NCBI RefSeq assembly: GCF_000429185.2
Contig: NZ_AUBJ02000001.1
Coordinates: forward strand, 2,294,001 to 2,358,000
Direction of reading: 5' to 3'
Source: Actinoalloteichus caeruleus DSM 43889
Lineage (GTDB): Bacteria; Actinomycetota; Actinomycetes; Mycobacteriales; Pseudonocardiaceae
DNA length: 64,000 nucleotides
Shown in pieces: positions 43,188 through 52,468 of this stretch. Within the stretch, counting starts at the first letter, position 1, and every line of letters begins with the position of its first letter. The translations under genes were made by a program, and so were the position numbers. The notes beneath the pieces were generated by a model. It was not told the origin of the DNA and ran no database searches. It saw only the letters and a list, made by a program, of their open reading frames with translations.

Positions 43188-44110
43188 CACCGCCCCTCGG
43201 GGTGCGCGCGGGCCACGCTCTGCATCTCCGCCAGCAGGTCCCGCAACGCCGCCGTGTGCTGCCCCGTCCGGCCCCGGGGGACGGCCGGGGCGTCCCCGGC
43301 CCCCCGGTCGTCCATGCCGGGCGGGTCCAGGGTCGCCTGGTCGCACACCCGGCTGAGCACGTCCGCGAACTCCGCGCGGGTGGTGGCGGGGTCGACCCCC
43401 GTCCCGTCGGCGACGGCGGTCCGCTCCGCGTCGGTGGTGGCGAACAGTTCCTCGACCAACGGCCACACCTCGGCCAGCCCCTCGGCCACCCTGCGATGGG
43501 ACTCGTCGGTGCCGTCCCCGAGCCGCACGGCCCACCCCGCCGCGTGGTCCCGGTGGTAGGCGACCTCGGGCACGGCCTTGGCCGCCACCGCCGCCACGAC
43601 CGGGTCGCGGGAACCGCTGAGCCGGTCCAACAGGGCCAACCGCCAGGTCGAGAAGACCAGCAGGCGGGCCACCAGGTGCCCGAAGTCCCCGTGGGGGGCC
43701 TCGACCAGGCGCACGTTGCGGTAGTCCTCGGCGGCCCGGAAGAACGCCAGGGCGTCCTCGTCCGGTACGTGGCCGGGCACCCCGGCCGGCCGCAGTCCCG
43801 GGTCGAGCTGGGCGGCCCTGGCCAGCAACGACCGGGCCTGCCCGAGCAGGTCGAGGGCGATGTTGGCCAGCGCGACCTCCTCCTCCAGTTCCGGCGCGTG
43901 GGTGCACCACTCGCTGAGCCGGTGCGCCATCACCAGGGCGTCGTCGGCGAGACCGAGGACGTGGCGGGCGGCGGCGGTCAGGTCCACACCGGCGGGAACG
44001 GTGTCGTCCACTCCGGACAGCGCGTCCTGGAAGCCGGTGCCGTGGGCCCACCGGTCCCCCAGTCCCCCGGCGTCCTCGGTGAGCGCCTCGTAGGCGTTGT
44101 CGAAGGCCAT
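43184..44110 (-). CDS. paaC: PaaC, structural subunit of the phenylacetyl-CoA epoxidase
   Basis: PaaC is the ferritin-like partner that forms the stable core with PaaA. The 308-residue protein contains ALVMAHRLSEWCTHAPELEE, ALANIALDLLGQARSLLARA, DYRNVRLVEAPHGDFGHLVA and AVPEVAYHRDHAAGWAVRLG, all hallmarks of PaaC. Lengths and helix order agree with the family. It starts seven bases after the paaB stop and overlaps paaD by four bases. Confidence 0.95.
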   Translation of the reverse strand: MAFDNAYEALTEDAGGLGDRWAHGTGFQDALSGVDDTVPAGVDLTAAARHVLGLADDALVMAHRLSEWCTHAPELEEEVALANIALDLLGQARSLLARAAQLDPGLRPAGVPGHVPDEDALAFFRAAEDYRNVRLVEAPHGDFGHLVARLLVFSTWRLALLDRLSGSRDPVVAAVAAKAVPEVAYHRDHAAGWAVRLGDGTDESHRRVAEGLAEVWPLVEELFATTDAERTAVADGTGVDPATTRAEFADVLSRVCDQATLDPPGMDDRGAGDAPAVPRGRTGQHTAALRDLLAEMQSVARAHPEGRW

Positions 44111-44117
44111 CGGGACC

Positions 44118-44546
44118 TCACAGGTGGGGGACGTCGTCGGGGATCGCGTAGAACGTGGGGTGCCGGTACACCTTGTCGGCGCTGGGCGCGAAGAACGGGT
44201 CCCGTTCGTCCGGGCTGGACGCGGCGATGGCGTCCGACCGGACCACCCAGATGCTCACCCCCTCGTTGCGGCGGGTGTAGAGGTCGCGGGCGTTGCGGAG
44301 GGCCATCGTGTCCTCGGCCGCGCGCAGCGACCCGACGTGGACGTGGTTCAGGCCGCGCCGACCGCGCAGGAACACCTCGTAGAGCGGCCATTCGGCGCGG
44401 GGATCCCGCGCGGCTCGTGCACTGTCGGCGCCGGCGGTGCCAACTCCCGGGGTCCGGGCGTGGTCGTCCCCGGTCGGGCTCGCCGACCGGTCCGGTCCGG
44501 TCGAGGGGCCGGACCCGGCGTCGGGTGCGCCTCCGGTGGTGGTCAC
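44118..44546 (-). CDS. paaB: PaaB subunit with an unusual N-terminal extension
   Basis: Small bridging subunit of the epoxidase. The PaaB domain is residues 46-142: [77 protein letters not shown]. PaaB is usually about 95 residues; here a 45-residue Gly/Thr/Asp/Pro-rich, probably disordered segment precedes it. GTG 44546 overlaps the paaA stop (GTGA), supporting this start, although internal starts could give the short form. Confidence 0.92.
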   Translation of the reverse strand: MTTTGGAPDAGSGPSTGPDRSASPTGDDHARTPGVGTAGADSARAARDPRAEWPLYEVFLRGRRGLNHVHVGSLRAAEDTMALRNARDLYTRRNEGVSIWVVRSDAIAASSPDERDPFFAPSADKVYRHPTFYAIPDDVPHL

Positions 44547-45568
44547 CCGGCCACCCCCGCCCCGACCGCGTCCCGGGCCGCCCGCTTCGCCGCGTGCGCG
44601 GACGCCGCCCGCCGCACCCACTCGCCGTCGCGGTGGGCGGCCCGTCGCGTGGCGATCCGTTCGGCGTTGCACGGCCCGTCACCCCGGATGACGCGGGAGA
44701 GCTCGTCCCAGTCGATCGGCCCGTGGTCGTAGTGCCCGCGCTCGGCGTTCCACCGCAGGTCCGGGTCGGGGAGGCTGACACCCAGCGCCTCGGCCTGGGG
44801 CACCGTGATGTCGACGAACCGCTGCCGCAGCTCGTCGTTGGTGTGCCGCTTGATCCGCCAGGCCATCGAGCGGGCCGTGTTGGGCGACTCGGCGTCGGGC
44901 GGCCCGAACATCATCAGGCTGGGCCACCACCAGCGGTCCACGGCGTCCCGCACCTGGGCGCGTTGCTCCTCGGTACCGCCCATCATGGTCATCAGCAACT
45001 CGTAGCCCTGCCGTTGGTGGAAGGACTCCTCCTTGCAGATGCGGATCATGGCGCGGGCGTAGGGGCCGTAGGAGCTGCGGCACAACGGCACCTGGTTGCA
45101 GATCGCGGCGCCGTCGACCAGCCAGCCGATGACTCCGACGTCGGCGAAGGACAACGTCGGGTAGTTGAAGATCGACGAGTACTTCTGCCGGCCGGTCACC
45201 AGTTTCTCGGTCAGGTCGGCGCGGTCCGCGCCCAGCGTCTCGCAGGCCGAGTACAGGTACAGGCCGTGCCCGGCCTCGTCCTGGACCTTGGCCAGCAGGA
45301 TGGCCTTGCGCCGGAGCGAGGGGGCGCGGGTCAGCCAGGCCCCCTCCGGTTGCATGCCGATGATCTCGGAGTGCGCGTGCTGGGCCACCTGTCTGATCAG
45401 GGTGGCGCGGTAGGCCTCGGGCATCCAGTCCCGGGGTTCGATGCGTTGGTCCTCGGCGATCAGGCGTTCGAACCGGGCCTGGGCCTCGGTCTCGTCGGCC
45501 AGGGTCGCTTCGGGTGGGCGGCGCGCCCCGTCCGGGCCGTGCCCGGTCCTCCGGTCCGTCACCGTCAT
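44543..45568 (-). CDS. paaA: PaaA, catalytic di-iron subunit of the phenylacetyl-CoA epoxidase
   Basis: Catalyses 1,2-epoxidation of phenylacetyl-CoA. The 341-residue protein has the ferritin-like metal helices: [37 protein letters not shown] (ExxH-type ligands), [20 protein letters not shown] (second ExxH), with [14 protein letters not shown] before and [20 protein letters not shown] after. ATG 45568 lies only two bases from GAGGAGG; GTG 45562 is the alternative. It follows paaZ by 46 bp and is coupled to paaB. Confidence 0.96.
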   Translation of the reverse strand: MTVTDRRTGHGPDGARRPPEATLADETEAQARFERLIAEDQRIEPRDWMPEAYRATLIRQVAQHAHSEIIGMQPEGAWLTRAPSLRRKAILLAKVQDEAGHGLYLYSACETLGADRADLTEKLVTGRQKYSSIFNYPTLSFADVGVIGWLVDGAAICNQVPLCRSSYGPYARAMIRICKEESFHQRQGYELLMTMMGGTEEQRAQVRDAVDRWWWPSLMMFGPPDAESPNTARSMAWRIKRHTNDELRQRFVDITVPQAEALGVSLPDPDLRWNAERGHYDHGPIDWDELSRVIRGDGPCNAERIATRRAAHRDGEWVRRAASAHAAKRAARDAVGAGVAG

Positions 45569-45614
45569 CACCTCCTCGGCCGAGGGCACGGCCGTTGGTC
45601 CTCCCGGGTGGCGG

Positions 45615-47657
45615 TCAGCCCGCCTCGCCCGGCTTCTTCGCCACGAGGGTGAGCACGTCGTACCGGGCCACCGACTCGCCGTGCTGGTTGGTGACGTCGG
45701 CGTCCCACCGCACCTCGCCGTGGTCGGCGTCCACCCGGGGCGTGATCTGCTTGGCGGTGAGCGTCACGGTGAGGGCGTCGCCGGGGTAGGTGGGGGTGAG
45801 GAACCGCAGGCCCTCCAGGCCGTAGTTGGCCAGGACGGGCCCGGGCGCCGGGTCGACGAACAGGCCCGCCGCCAGCGACACCACCAGGTAGCCGTGTGCG
45901 ACCCGCCCCTCGAAGAACGGGTTGGCGCTGGCCGCTTCCTCGTCGGTGTGGGCGTAGAACGTGTCGCCGGTGAACTCGGCGAAGTGCTCGACGTCCTCGA
46001 GGGTGACCGTGCGGGGCCCGGCGACGACGCTGTCGCCCACCCGCAGGTCCTCCAGGTGCCGGCGGAACGGGTGGACGTCGTCGACGGTGCGGGGCGCACC
46101 GGGCATCCAGCGGTTGGCCACGGCGGTGAGCACCCCCGGGCCGCCCTGCACGGCGGTGCGCTGCATGTGGTGCAGCACGCTGCGGATGCCCCCCAGTTCC
46201 TCACCGCCGCCGGCGCGGCCCGGGCCGCCGTGCACCAGGGCCGGCATCGGCGACCCGTGGCCGGTGGACTCGGTGGCGGTGTTCCCGTCGACCACCAGCA
46301 GCCGGCCGTGCCAGGGGGCCAGGCCCAGCACCACCCGGCGGGCGAAGTCGGTGTCCGCGGTGACCACGGAACCGGCCAGGCTGCCCAGGCCCCGGGCGGC
46401 GAGGTCGATGGCGTGGTCGGCGTCGCGGTACGGCAGCAGGGTGCTGACCGGACCGAAGGCCTCCACCTCGTGGACCGGGGCGGCGTCGGGGTCGTCGGCG
46501 CGCAGCAGGACCGGGGAGAGGAACGCGCCCCGCAGCGGGTCGGCGTCGAGCGGGTCCACCCGCTCGGGGTCACCGAAGACGGGGGTGGCGGTGGCCAGCA
46601 ACGCCTTGAGGGAGCGGCGGACCTCCTCCCGCTGTTCCAGGCTGGCCAGCGCGCCCATCCGGGTGTCCTGGTGGGCGGGGTTGCCGACGGTGACCTCGGC
46701 GAGCCGCGCCGCAACGGCGGCGGCGACCTGGTCCATCCGGTGGGCGGGCACCAGGGCGCGGCGGATGGCGGTGCACTTCTGGCCGGCCTTGACGGTCATC
46801 TCCGTGACCAGTTGGTCGACGAAGACGGCGAACTCGGGGGTGTCCTCGTCGGCGTCGGGTCCGAGGACCGAGCAGTTCAGCGAGTCCGCCTCCGCGCTGA
46901 ACCGGACGGCGCGCCCGACCACCGCCGGGTGGGACCGCAGCCGGCGGGCGGTGGCCGCCGATCCGGTGAAGGCCAACAGGTCCTGTTCGGTGAGGTGGTC
47001 GAGGAGGTCGCCGGCCCCGCCGCACACCAGTTGGAGCGACCCTGGCGGCAGCAGACCGGAGTCCAGGACCAGTTCGACCAGGCGTTCGGTGAGGTAGGCG
47101 GTCTGGCTGGCGGGTTTGACGAGGGTGGGCACGCCGGCGAGGAAGGCGGGGGCCAGTTTCTCCAGCGGCCCCCACACGGGGAAGTTGAAGGCGTTGATCT
47201 GCACGGCCACCCCGTGCAGGGGGGTGCACAGGTGTTGTCCCAGGAACCCGCCGTCCCGGCTGAGGCGTTCCGGCGCCCCGTCCACGTAGACGGTGTCGTT
47301 GGGCAGTTCCCGCCGCCCCTTGCTGCCGTAGGTGAAGAGCACGCCGATCCCGCCGTCGACGTCGAAGCGGGCGTCGAACCGGGTGGCGCCGGTGCGGGCG
47401 GACAGCGCGTGGAGCTCGGAGCGGTGTTCCCGCAGGTGCCCGGCGAGGGCCTTGAGCAGGGCGGCGCGCTGGTGGAAGGTCAGCTCCCGCAGGGCGGGAC
47501 CGCCGACGCGTCGCCCGTAGGACAGGGCCGAGCCCATGTCGACACCGGCGGAGGTGATGGTCGCGATCCGCTCACCGGTGACGGCGTCGAGCAGCGGTTT
47601 TCCCTCATCCGTCGGAGTGAACCAGTCGCCGTTGACGTGGCTGCGCAGCGGACGCAT
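45615..47657 (-). CDS. paaZ: PaaZ, bifunctional oxepin-CoA hydrolase / semialdehyde dehydrogenase
   Basis: Opens the oxepin ring and oxidises the aldehyde formed. The 680-residue protein is a full-length fusion. Aldehyde dehydrogenase part (1-520): [51 protein letters not shown] with the conserved Glu region, [16 protein letters not shown] with the catalytic Cys, and [20 protein letters not shown]. MaoC-like hydratase (about 530-680): [40 protein letters not shown]. First gene of the paaZABCDE operon. Its ATG is 31 bp from a 22-bp dyad shared with the divergent enoyl-CoA hydratase promoter. Confidence 0.96.
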   Translation of the reverse strand: MRPLRSHVNGDWFTPTDEGKPLLDAVTGERIATITSAGVDMGSALSYGRRVGGPALRELTFHQRAALLKALAGHLREHRSELHALSARTGATRFDARFDVDGGIGVLFTYGSKGRRELPNDTVYVDGAPERLSRDGGFLGQHLCTPLHGVAVQINAFNFPVWGPLEKLAPAFLAGVPTLVKPASQTAYLTERLVELVLDSGLLPPGSLQLVCGGAGDLLDHLTEQDLLAFTGSAATARRLRSHPAVVGRAVRFSAEADSLNCSVLGPDADEDTPEFAVFVDQLVTEMTVKAGQKCTAIRRALVPAHRMDQVAAAVAARLAEVTVGNPAHQDTRMGALASLEQREEVRRSLKALLATATPVFGDPERVDPLDADPLRGAFLSPVLLRADDPDAAPVHEVEAFGPVSTLLPYRDADHAIDLAARGLGSLAGSVVTADTDFARRVVLGLAPWHGRLLVVDGNTATESTGHGSPMPALVHGGPGRAGGGEELGGIRSVLHHMQRTAVQGGPGVLTAVANRWMPGAPRTVDDVHPFRRHLEDLRVGDSVVAGPRTVTLEDVEHFAEFTGDTFYAHTDEEAASANPFFEGRVAHGYLVVSLAAGLFVDPAPGPVLANYGLEGLRFLTPTYPGDALTVTLTAKQITPRVDADHGEVRWDADVTNQHGESVARYDVLTLVAKKPGEAG

Positions 47658-47687
47658 CCGACACCGCCCTCCCGATTTTCACCCTTA

Positions 47688-47709
47688 ACTTACCGACCAT
47701 TCGTTTAGT
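47688..47709. promoter_or_regulatory. Candidate PaaR-type (TetR) operator in the paaZ/hydratase divergent promoter
   Basis: The 22-bp element (ACTTACCGACC, then ATTCGTTTAGT) is an imperfect dyad with 16 of 22 symmetric positions, in AT-rich DNA. It ends 13 bp before the hydratase ATG, which implies a very short leader on that side, and begins 31 bp from the paaZ ATG. The TetR encoded beside paaK (57254-57922) is the likely binder. Confidence 0.65.
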
Positions 47710-47722
47710 ACTGTATGGCAGC

Positions 47723-48520
47723 ATGACTGACCGTGGGACGCAAGTACTCGTCCACATCAGGGAATCGGTCGCCACGATCACCCTGAACAGGCCAGAACGG
47801 GGAAACGCACTGACCACCGAGCTGAAGCGGGAGCTGGTGGCGGCGGTCAGGAGGGTGGGTTCCGACGAGGCGGTGCGTGCCGTCGTGCTCACGGGCAACG
47901 GTCCGGCGTTCTGCGTGGGGCAGGACCTCGCCGAGCACGCGGAGACCCTGCGGACGCGCCCCGACGAGGCGTTCGACACCGTCTCCGCGCACTACAACCC
48001 GATCGTCCACGGGCTCGCGACGATGCCCAAACCCGTGCTCGCCTCGATCAACGGCAGTTGCGCCGGAGCCGGCCTGGGCTTCGCCCTCGCCTGCGACCTG
48101 CGGATCGCCGTGTCCGACGCCCGCTTCCGCACCGCCTTCACCGGCATCGGCCTGACCTGTGACTCCGGGGTCAGCGCCAGCCTCGCCCGGGCCATCGGGT
48201 CGGCGAGGGCCAGCCAGCTCGTGCTGCTCGGAGAGCCGTTCACCGCCGAACAGGCCGCCGACTGGGGCATGCTCGCCCAGGTCGTGGCCCCGGAGCAGCT
48301 CGCCGAGACGACGGAGGCGCTGGCCGGACGATTAGCGCAGGGCCCGACGCGCGCCTTCGCCGAGGCGAAGCTCGCCATCGCCGCGTCCTGGGGTTCCACC
48401 CTGGACGAGACGCTGCACCGCGAGGCCGAGGCGCAGGCGCGAGCCGGCGCCACCGAGGACCACCGCCGCGCCACCGACAGCTTCACCCGCCGCCAGCCGA
48501 CCACGTTCACCGGCCAGTGA
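47723..48520 (+). CDS. Enoyl-CoA hydratase/isomerase of phenylacetate degradation (PaaG/PaaF-like)
   Basis: A 265-residue crotonase. AVVLTGNGPAFCVGQDLAEH and KPVLASINGSCAGAGLGFAL, ACDLRIAVSDARF build the CoA pocket and oxyanion hole; FTGIGLTCDSGVSASLARAI follows. The Asp in LTCDSGVS is in the place of the PaaG isomerase acid, so the 1,2-epoxyphenylacetyl-CoA to oxepin-CoA isomerase role is favoured over simple hydration. Divergent from paaZ with a shared operator; ends before a hairpin terminator. No obvious ribosome site, consistent with a nearly leaderless transcript. Confidence 0.88.
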   Translation: MTDRGTQVLVHIRESVATITLNRPERGNALTTELKRELVAAVRRVGSDEAVRAVVLTGNGPAFCVGQDLAEHAETLRTRPDEAFDTVSAHYNPIVHGLATMPKPVLASINGSCAGAGLGFALACDLRIAVSDARFRTAFTGIGLTCDSGVSASLARAIGSARASQLVLLGEPFTAEQAADWGMLAQVVAPEQLAETTEALAGRLAQGPTRAFAEAKLAIAASWGSTLDETLHREAEAQARAGATEDHRRATDSFTRRQPTTFTGQ

Positions 48521-48527
48521 GACGCGG

Positions 48528-48553
48528 CCGGGACCGGCCGGCACCGGTTCCGG
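48528..48553 (+). terminator. Hairpin after the paa enoyl-CoA hydratase gene
   Basis: CCGGGACCGG pairs with CCGGTTCCGG (one G-U pair) around a 6-nt loop, 8 bp after the stop. Confidence 0.6.
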
Positions 48554-48854
48554 TCAATCGAGCGACCCGAGGGCGGGGTCCCACCGCCGCCGCGTGACCC
48601 GTCCCCTCCACACTCCCGGACCACCGCCCGCCCTGCCGAGGGAGGACGCGGAACGCCGACCCACCGTGACCGAGGGAAATCGGGAGCCGCGGCGGTAACC
48701 TGCCCGTAACAGCGCGCATTCAGCCGTCACGCCGTCACCGAACCAGGCGAGCTCCTACCGATTCCGGATAAGGGAAATCTGACGGGTTAACGAGGTGTCG
48801 GTACGCCCGTTCGATCTAGTTTGACGCCCCGAGGCCACCGCTATCGTCGGGCGC
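48554..48854. other. Intergenic region upstream of the XRE-DUF5753 gene
   Basis: Lower GC from about 48760 (GGTTAACGAGG, TCGATCTAGTTTGACG) marks the promoter region. No ORF of interest. Confidence 0.4.
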
Positions 48855-49688
48855 ATGAGACCCACCCTCAGGCAGCGCCGACTCGGTTCCGCACTCGCCC
48901 GGCTGCGCGACCGCGCGGGAATTGACATCGATACCGTGGCAGCCTCGATGGGTTGGACCAGATCGGACACGAGCGGCCGGGAGTCCGGCCGGACCGAGAG
49001 CTCACTCGCCGACATCGAACGGCTCAGCCGCCTCTACGACAGCACCGACGACGAGCGCGGCTGGTTGCTCGACCTCGCGGGGCGACAGCGGGAGCGATGC
49101 TGGTGGCAGCCCTTCGGGGCCGCCGTGCCGGACACCTTCCTGGACTACCTGGAGTTGGAGGAAACCGCCACCGACCTGCACGCCTGGGAGATCGACCTCG
49201 TGCCCGGCCTGCTCCAGACACCCGACTACGCGCGGGCCGTGATCGAGTCGTGGATCCCCCGACCCGGACCCGACCTGGCCGAACAGCGGCTGCGGCTGCG
49301 GATGGCCCGGCGGGAACGGATGGGGCGGCTGAGGCTGTCGGTGGTCGTCGACGAGGGAGCCCTGCGGCGGCGGGTGGGCGGCGACCGCGTCTGGCGCGAG
49401 CAGTTGGCGAGCCTGACCCGGCTCCCGGAGACGGTGACCCTGCGGGTCCTGCCTTTCTCCGGGGGAGCCCACGCCTCGCACAGCGGGTCGTTCAGCCTGC
49501 TGACCGCCGTCGGCGCCACCGGTGTGGACCAGGCCGTCCTACTCGACAACGTCGGCGGCTCCCTCTTTCTGGAGGACGAGCCGGAAGTCCGGCGATTTCA
49601 GTCCGCATTCGAGGATCTGCGCGCGGCCGCGCTCGATCCCGAGAGCAGCCGCGACGCGATTCTGGACATTCTGCGGGCGAACGGATAG
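48855..49688 (+). CDS. XRE-type HTH regulator with DUF5753 (Scr1-associated) domain
   Basis: A 277-residue regulator. N-terminal XRE HTH is slightly degenerate: QRRLGSALARLRDRAGIDID, TVAASMGWTRSDTSGRESGR. The C-terminal DUF5753 domain has the standard marks ELEETATDLHAWEIDLVPGL, LQTPDYARAVIES, RRERMGRLRLSVVVDEGALR, VTLRVLPFSGGAHASHSGSF and DNVGGSLFLEDEPEV. These proteins usually sit beside a DUF397 gene; none is found here. They often regulate development or toxin-like responses in actinomycetes. Confidence 0.92.
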   Translation: MRPTLRQRRLGSALARLRDRAGIDIDTVAASMGWTRSDTSGRESGRTESSLADIERLSRLYDSTDDERGWLLDLAGRQRERCWWQPFGAAVPDTFLDYLELEETATDLHAWEIDLVPGLLQTPDYARAVIESWIPRPGPDLAEQRLRLRMARRERMGRLRLSVVVDEGALRRRVGGDRVWREQLASLTRLPETVTLRVLPFSGGAHASHSGSFSLLTAVGATGVDQAVLLDNVGGSLFLEDEPEVRRFQSAFEDLRAAALDPESSRDAILDILRANG

Positions 49689-50149
49689 CGCACAAAGGAA
49701 GACCGTCGGGAATTCCCGCGCCGGCCGCGCGGCAGGCGTTCCCGGTCGGGTTCGGACAGGCGGACGTGACCGGGATCGGGCGGCCGTGGGCGGCCCCTCC
49801 TCGACCTCCCCGAGACCGGGGGGCGGTCCTGGCGTGGCGGAAGAGGCGGCGCCGACGGGGTCTCCACGCGCCCTCCGTGCGGGAGGCCCGGGTGGACGGG
49901 CCGGCCCGGCGGCCGCGTCCCCGCCAGAGCACCGAGGAGCGGGGGACGGCGCGACCAGGACCGACCGCGACGGAGCTCGGCGCCGAGCGGCCAACACCGG
50001 ACGTCGGCGACGGGGTCCCCCTCCGACGACCCCGCCCCAGGCAGGGGGACGGCGCCCACCGACCCGCGTCCCCCGGGGCGGGGCTCATCCCGGCTCCCGT
50101 CGAGCGGATACGGGGAATAGTTGTCGAGAAATACCGACAGTTTGTTGTC
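49689..50149. other. Long intergenic region
   Basis: No coding gene recognised; frames are Arg/Gly-rich GC artefacts. The expected DUF397 partner of the upstream regulator was searched for by its motifs and not seen. GC falls sharply from about 50110, where the promoter of the beta-helix gene begins. Confidence 0.4.
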
Positions 50150-50178
50150 TTGACACCACTGTGGCTGGTTGTTGAAAT
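50150..50178 (+). promoter_or_regulatory. Sigma-70-like promoter of the secreted beta-helix gene
   Basis: Perfect -35 TTGACA at 50150-50155, a 17-bp spacer, and a TGAAAT -10 (four of six) at 50173-50178 in locally AT-rich DNA. The leader would be about 220 nt. Confidence 0.5.
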
Positions 50179-50192
50179 GGTCAAGTCGACTT

Positions 50193-50206
50193 GGCAAACG
50201 CTTACC
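50193..50206. promoter_or_regulatory. LacI-like operator candidate near the transcription start
   Basis: GGCAA-ACGC-TTACC has the GGyAA/TTrCC arms and central CG of LacI-family operators, overlapping the early transcript (about +7 to +20). It is consistent with carbohydrate control of a secreted beta-helix enzyme, but no LacI gene is nearby. Confidence 0.35.
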
Positions 50207-50407
50207 GCTACGTGATCATCCACGCCGGCGAGGGAACGGGCGCGCGTTCCGGAGCCGGCCGGTCGAAGGCCGTCGAACGCGATCGAATACGTGTCGAACA
50301 CGAGCCGAACGCCGTCGGTTCCGAAGCTTTCTCGGGGTGGTGGTTCCGCCCCGAGGCGACCCGACCGCACACCACCCGGTAAGCGCCCCGACCACCAGGA
50401 GTGAGAG

Positions 50408-51658
50408 ATGGGCCGCAACGGCGCACCCCCCGTCCTCGGCCGACGAGCCAGCTCGGTGACCACCGCGCTCCTCGTCCTGGCCACCGCGACCGCGACGCTG
50501 GCCGCCCCGGCGTCCGCCGACACCCCCCACCCATCCCCCACCGGCACCTCAGCCGGAACGGAACTCGCCCGGCACGCGGCACCAGCCACCGAACCCGCTC
50601 CCCGGCAGGACTGCGGGGCGGGGGACACCGACGCCGCCGCCGTGCTCGACGCCGGAACGTGGCGGGCCACCAACGGCGGCCAGACCGTCTACACCGGACC
50701 GAGCATGCTGGAGGCGATGCGCGCCGCAGTCGGCAGCCTCACCCCCGGCCGGACCAGCACGGAACGGGTCGTCGTGCACGGGTCGGGCGACATGCCCGCC
50801 AACCAGTCCCTCGACCTGCCCAGCCACACGACCCTCGAGGTGTGCGGCACGGTCAACGTGACCGGCACCCCCACCGGGGACAACGCCGTCGTCCGGGGAC
50901 GCGGCGTCACGAACGTGGAGATCCCCCACCTGAGCGTGACCGGGGCGCCCTGGTTCGGCCTGTTCTTCCGCAACGGCAGCGACATCCACCTCGGCCAGAT
51001 CGACCTCCAGCTCTCCGGAGGGCTGGGGATCCGCATCGACAACCACGCCGACCGCGCCGTGCGCACCACCGGCGTGCGGATCGACGACGTGCGGGTGTCG
51101 GGCACCAACAACCACGGCGTGGAGACCTACGGCGTCGACGGGCTGACCGTCGGCACCGTCGTCGCCCGGGACGTCGCCTACTCGGGGCTGCTGCTCAACG
51201 ACACGATCAACGCCACCGTCGGCACCGTGGACGCCGTCAACGCGGGCACCGGCACCGGGTACGCCGCGTTCCGCATGGCCAACCGCAACGGGCGGATCGG
51301 CGACGGCTACCCCACGAACATCCACGTCGGCGAGGTCATCGCCCGCGGCGGCGGACGGGGCGTGTTCTGCGTCTCCGAGAGCGGCGGAGCGGTCATCGAC
51401 CGCGTCGACATCGCCGACACCGGCAACAACGCGATCCTCATCGAGAACTGCCACAACATCGACATCGCCCCCGACGGCGGCAGCGTCACCGGTGGCGGCG
51501 ACATCCGCATCGCCGCCAGGACCGACTTCGCCAACACCTCCGACATCACGCTCCAGAACCTGACCGTCACCGACTCGGCCATCACCGAGAACCCGTGCGG
51601 CGAGAACATCACCATCCAGAACAACACCCTGGTCAACAGCGCGCTGAACATCTGTTGA
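50408..51658 (+). CDS. Secreted right-handed parallel beta-helix protein
   Basis: A 416-residue exported protein. Signal peptide: RRASSVTTALLVLATATATL with cleavage near APASA-DT. After a Pro/Thr-rich stretch the body consists of short repeating strands (FGLFFRNGSDIHLGQIDLQL, GIRIDNHADRAVRTTGVRID, NNHGVETYGVDGLTVGTVVA, NNAILIENCHNIDIAPDGGS), the pattern of pectate-lyase-like beta-helices. Four or more Cys probably form disulfides; it ends NNTLVNSALNIC. Likely a polysaccharide-active enzyme or wall protein, with no catalytic residues identified. Its 3' end is duplicated at about 55365-55460. Confidence 0.85.
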   Translation: MGRNGAPPVLGRRASSVTTALLVLATATATLAAPASADTPHPSPTGTSAGTELARHAAPATEPAPRQDCGAGDTDAAAVLDAGTWRATNGGQTVYTGPSMLEAMRAAVGSLTPGRTSTERVVVHGSGDMPANQSLDLPSHTTLEVCGTVNVTGTPTGDNAVVRGRGVTNVEIPHLSVTGAPWFGLFFRNGSDIHLGQIDLQLSGGLGIRIDNHADRAVRTTGVRIDDVRVSGTNNHGVETYGVDGLTVGTVVARDVAYSGLLLNDTINATVGTVDAVNAGTGTGYAAFRMANRNGRIGDGYPTNIHVGEVIARGGGRGVFCVSESGGAVIDRVDIADTGNNAILIENCHNIDIAPDGGSVTGGGDIRIAARTDFANTSDITLQNLTVTDSAITENPCGENITIQNNTLVNSALNIC

Positions 51659-51693
51659 CCCTCGACCCCGCGCCCTCCCGCTGAGTTACTGGG

Positions 51694-51733
51694 ACCGTGG
51701 TCCCCCACCGATCACCCGGTCGGGGACCACGGT
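51694..51733 (+). terminator. Terminator of the beta-helix gene
   Basis: ACCGTGGTCCCC pairs perfectly with GGGGACCACGGT (12 bp) around a 16-nt loop that itself contains ACCG/CGGT. A decayed copy of the same structure lies at about 55490-55535. Confidence 0.8.
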
Positions 51734-52039
51734 GGGAGGGCTCGGTGCCGACCCCTGATCCACTCCGAGACACCCGGCTCCCCGACCAGGCCCCCGCCTC
51801 GCCCACACCCCACCCCGGACGGAACCGGAGCACCCGCCGGCGACGCCGAGCGGCGAGCCCCGTCACCACGTCCCGGCTGACTCCTCCCCACGGCCACCCC
51901 ACCAGCGCGCGGACGAGGCCAGCCGGCGCGGGCTGCACCCGGGGTTGGGCCATCGGTGGGTAGCACGGACCGAACCGCCAGACTGTCGCTGCCAGTGTTG
52001 GTAGTTTCACCCGAGGCGAACGTGTGGGTGGGAGGACTC

Positions 52040-52468
52040 ATGCACATCGAGAGTGGCGCTGAGGGCGGGCAGCCGACCTCCATGCCCGATACCGGCAAGA
52101 TGATGGGCACCATTGGACACTTCCGTGCCGCAGCAGCTGCCGGCAAGGTCACCATCGATCCAGACAGCGCCGAGGCGATGGCAAGAAAGATCGACGCCAT
52201 AGCCGAGAGAGCAGTAGATCGGCGGGGTCGGGTCGAGCAACTGGATCAGCGAGTTCCCCTCGGTTCGAGTCCGGTCGCCCTGCTGATGTCGGAGCAGACC
52301 AGGCTCAGCGCGGCCGGGACCCCGCAGTCCGCTGCGGAGAATCTCGAGCTCTACATCGAGGCGTTGACGGAGCTGGCGGCGGCCATCCGAGCCAGTGCTC
52401 GGAGCACTCAGGCTACGGATGAACAGACCGCAGCCGAGCTCAACCGGCTAGGAGAGGACCAGGCATGA
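52040..52468 (+). CDS. ESX/WXG100-like helical protein paired with a DUF3558 lipoprotein
   Basis: A 142-residue helical protein: TIGHFRAAAAAGKVTIDPDS, AEAMARKIDAIAERAVDRRG, LGSSPVALLMSEQTRLSAAG, NLELYIEALTELAAAIRASA. No signal peptide; no WxG, but the helix-turn-helix layout and neighbourhood match small ESX-like proteins found next to DUF3558 lipoproteins in Pseudonocardiales. ATG 52040 has GGGAGG. It overlaps the lipoprotein start (ATGA). Its 3' end is repeated, in degenerate form, before each further lipoprotein copy, so it belonged to the duplicated unit. Confidence 0.65.
   Translation: MHIESGAEGGQPTSMPDTGKMMGTIGHFRAAAAAGKVTIDPDSAEAMARKIDAIAERAVDRRGRVEQLDQRVPLGSSPVALLMSEQTRLSAAGTPQSAAENLELYIEALTELAAAIRASARSTQATDEQTAAELNRLGEDQA

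Noticed and set aside
50191-50382. Small ORF (63 codons) between the XRE regulator and the beta-helix gene as a DUF397 partner
   Set aside because: It lacks WRKSSYS-, CVEV- and DRDxFxxF-like motifs and overlaps the presumed leader of the beta-helix transcript.
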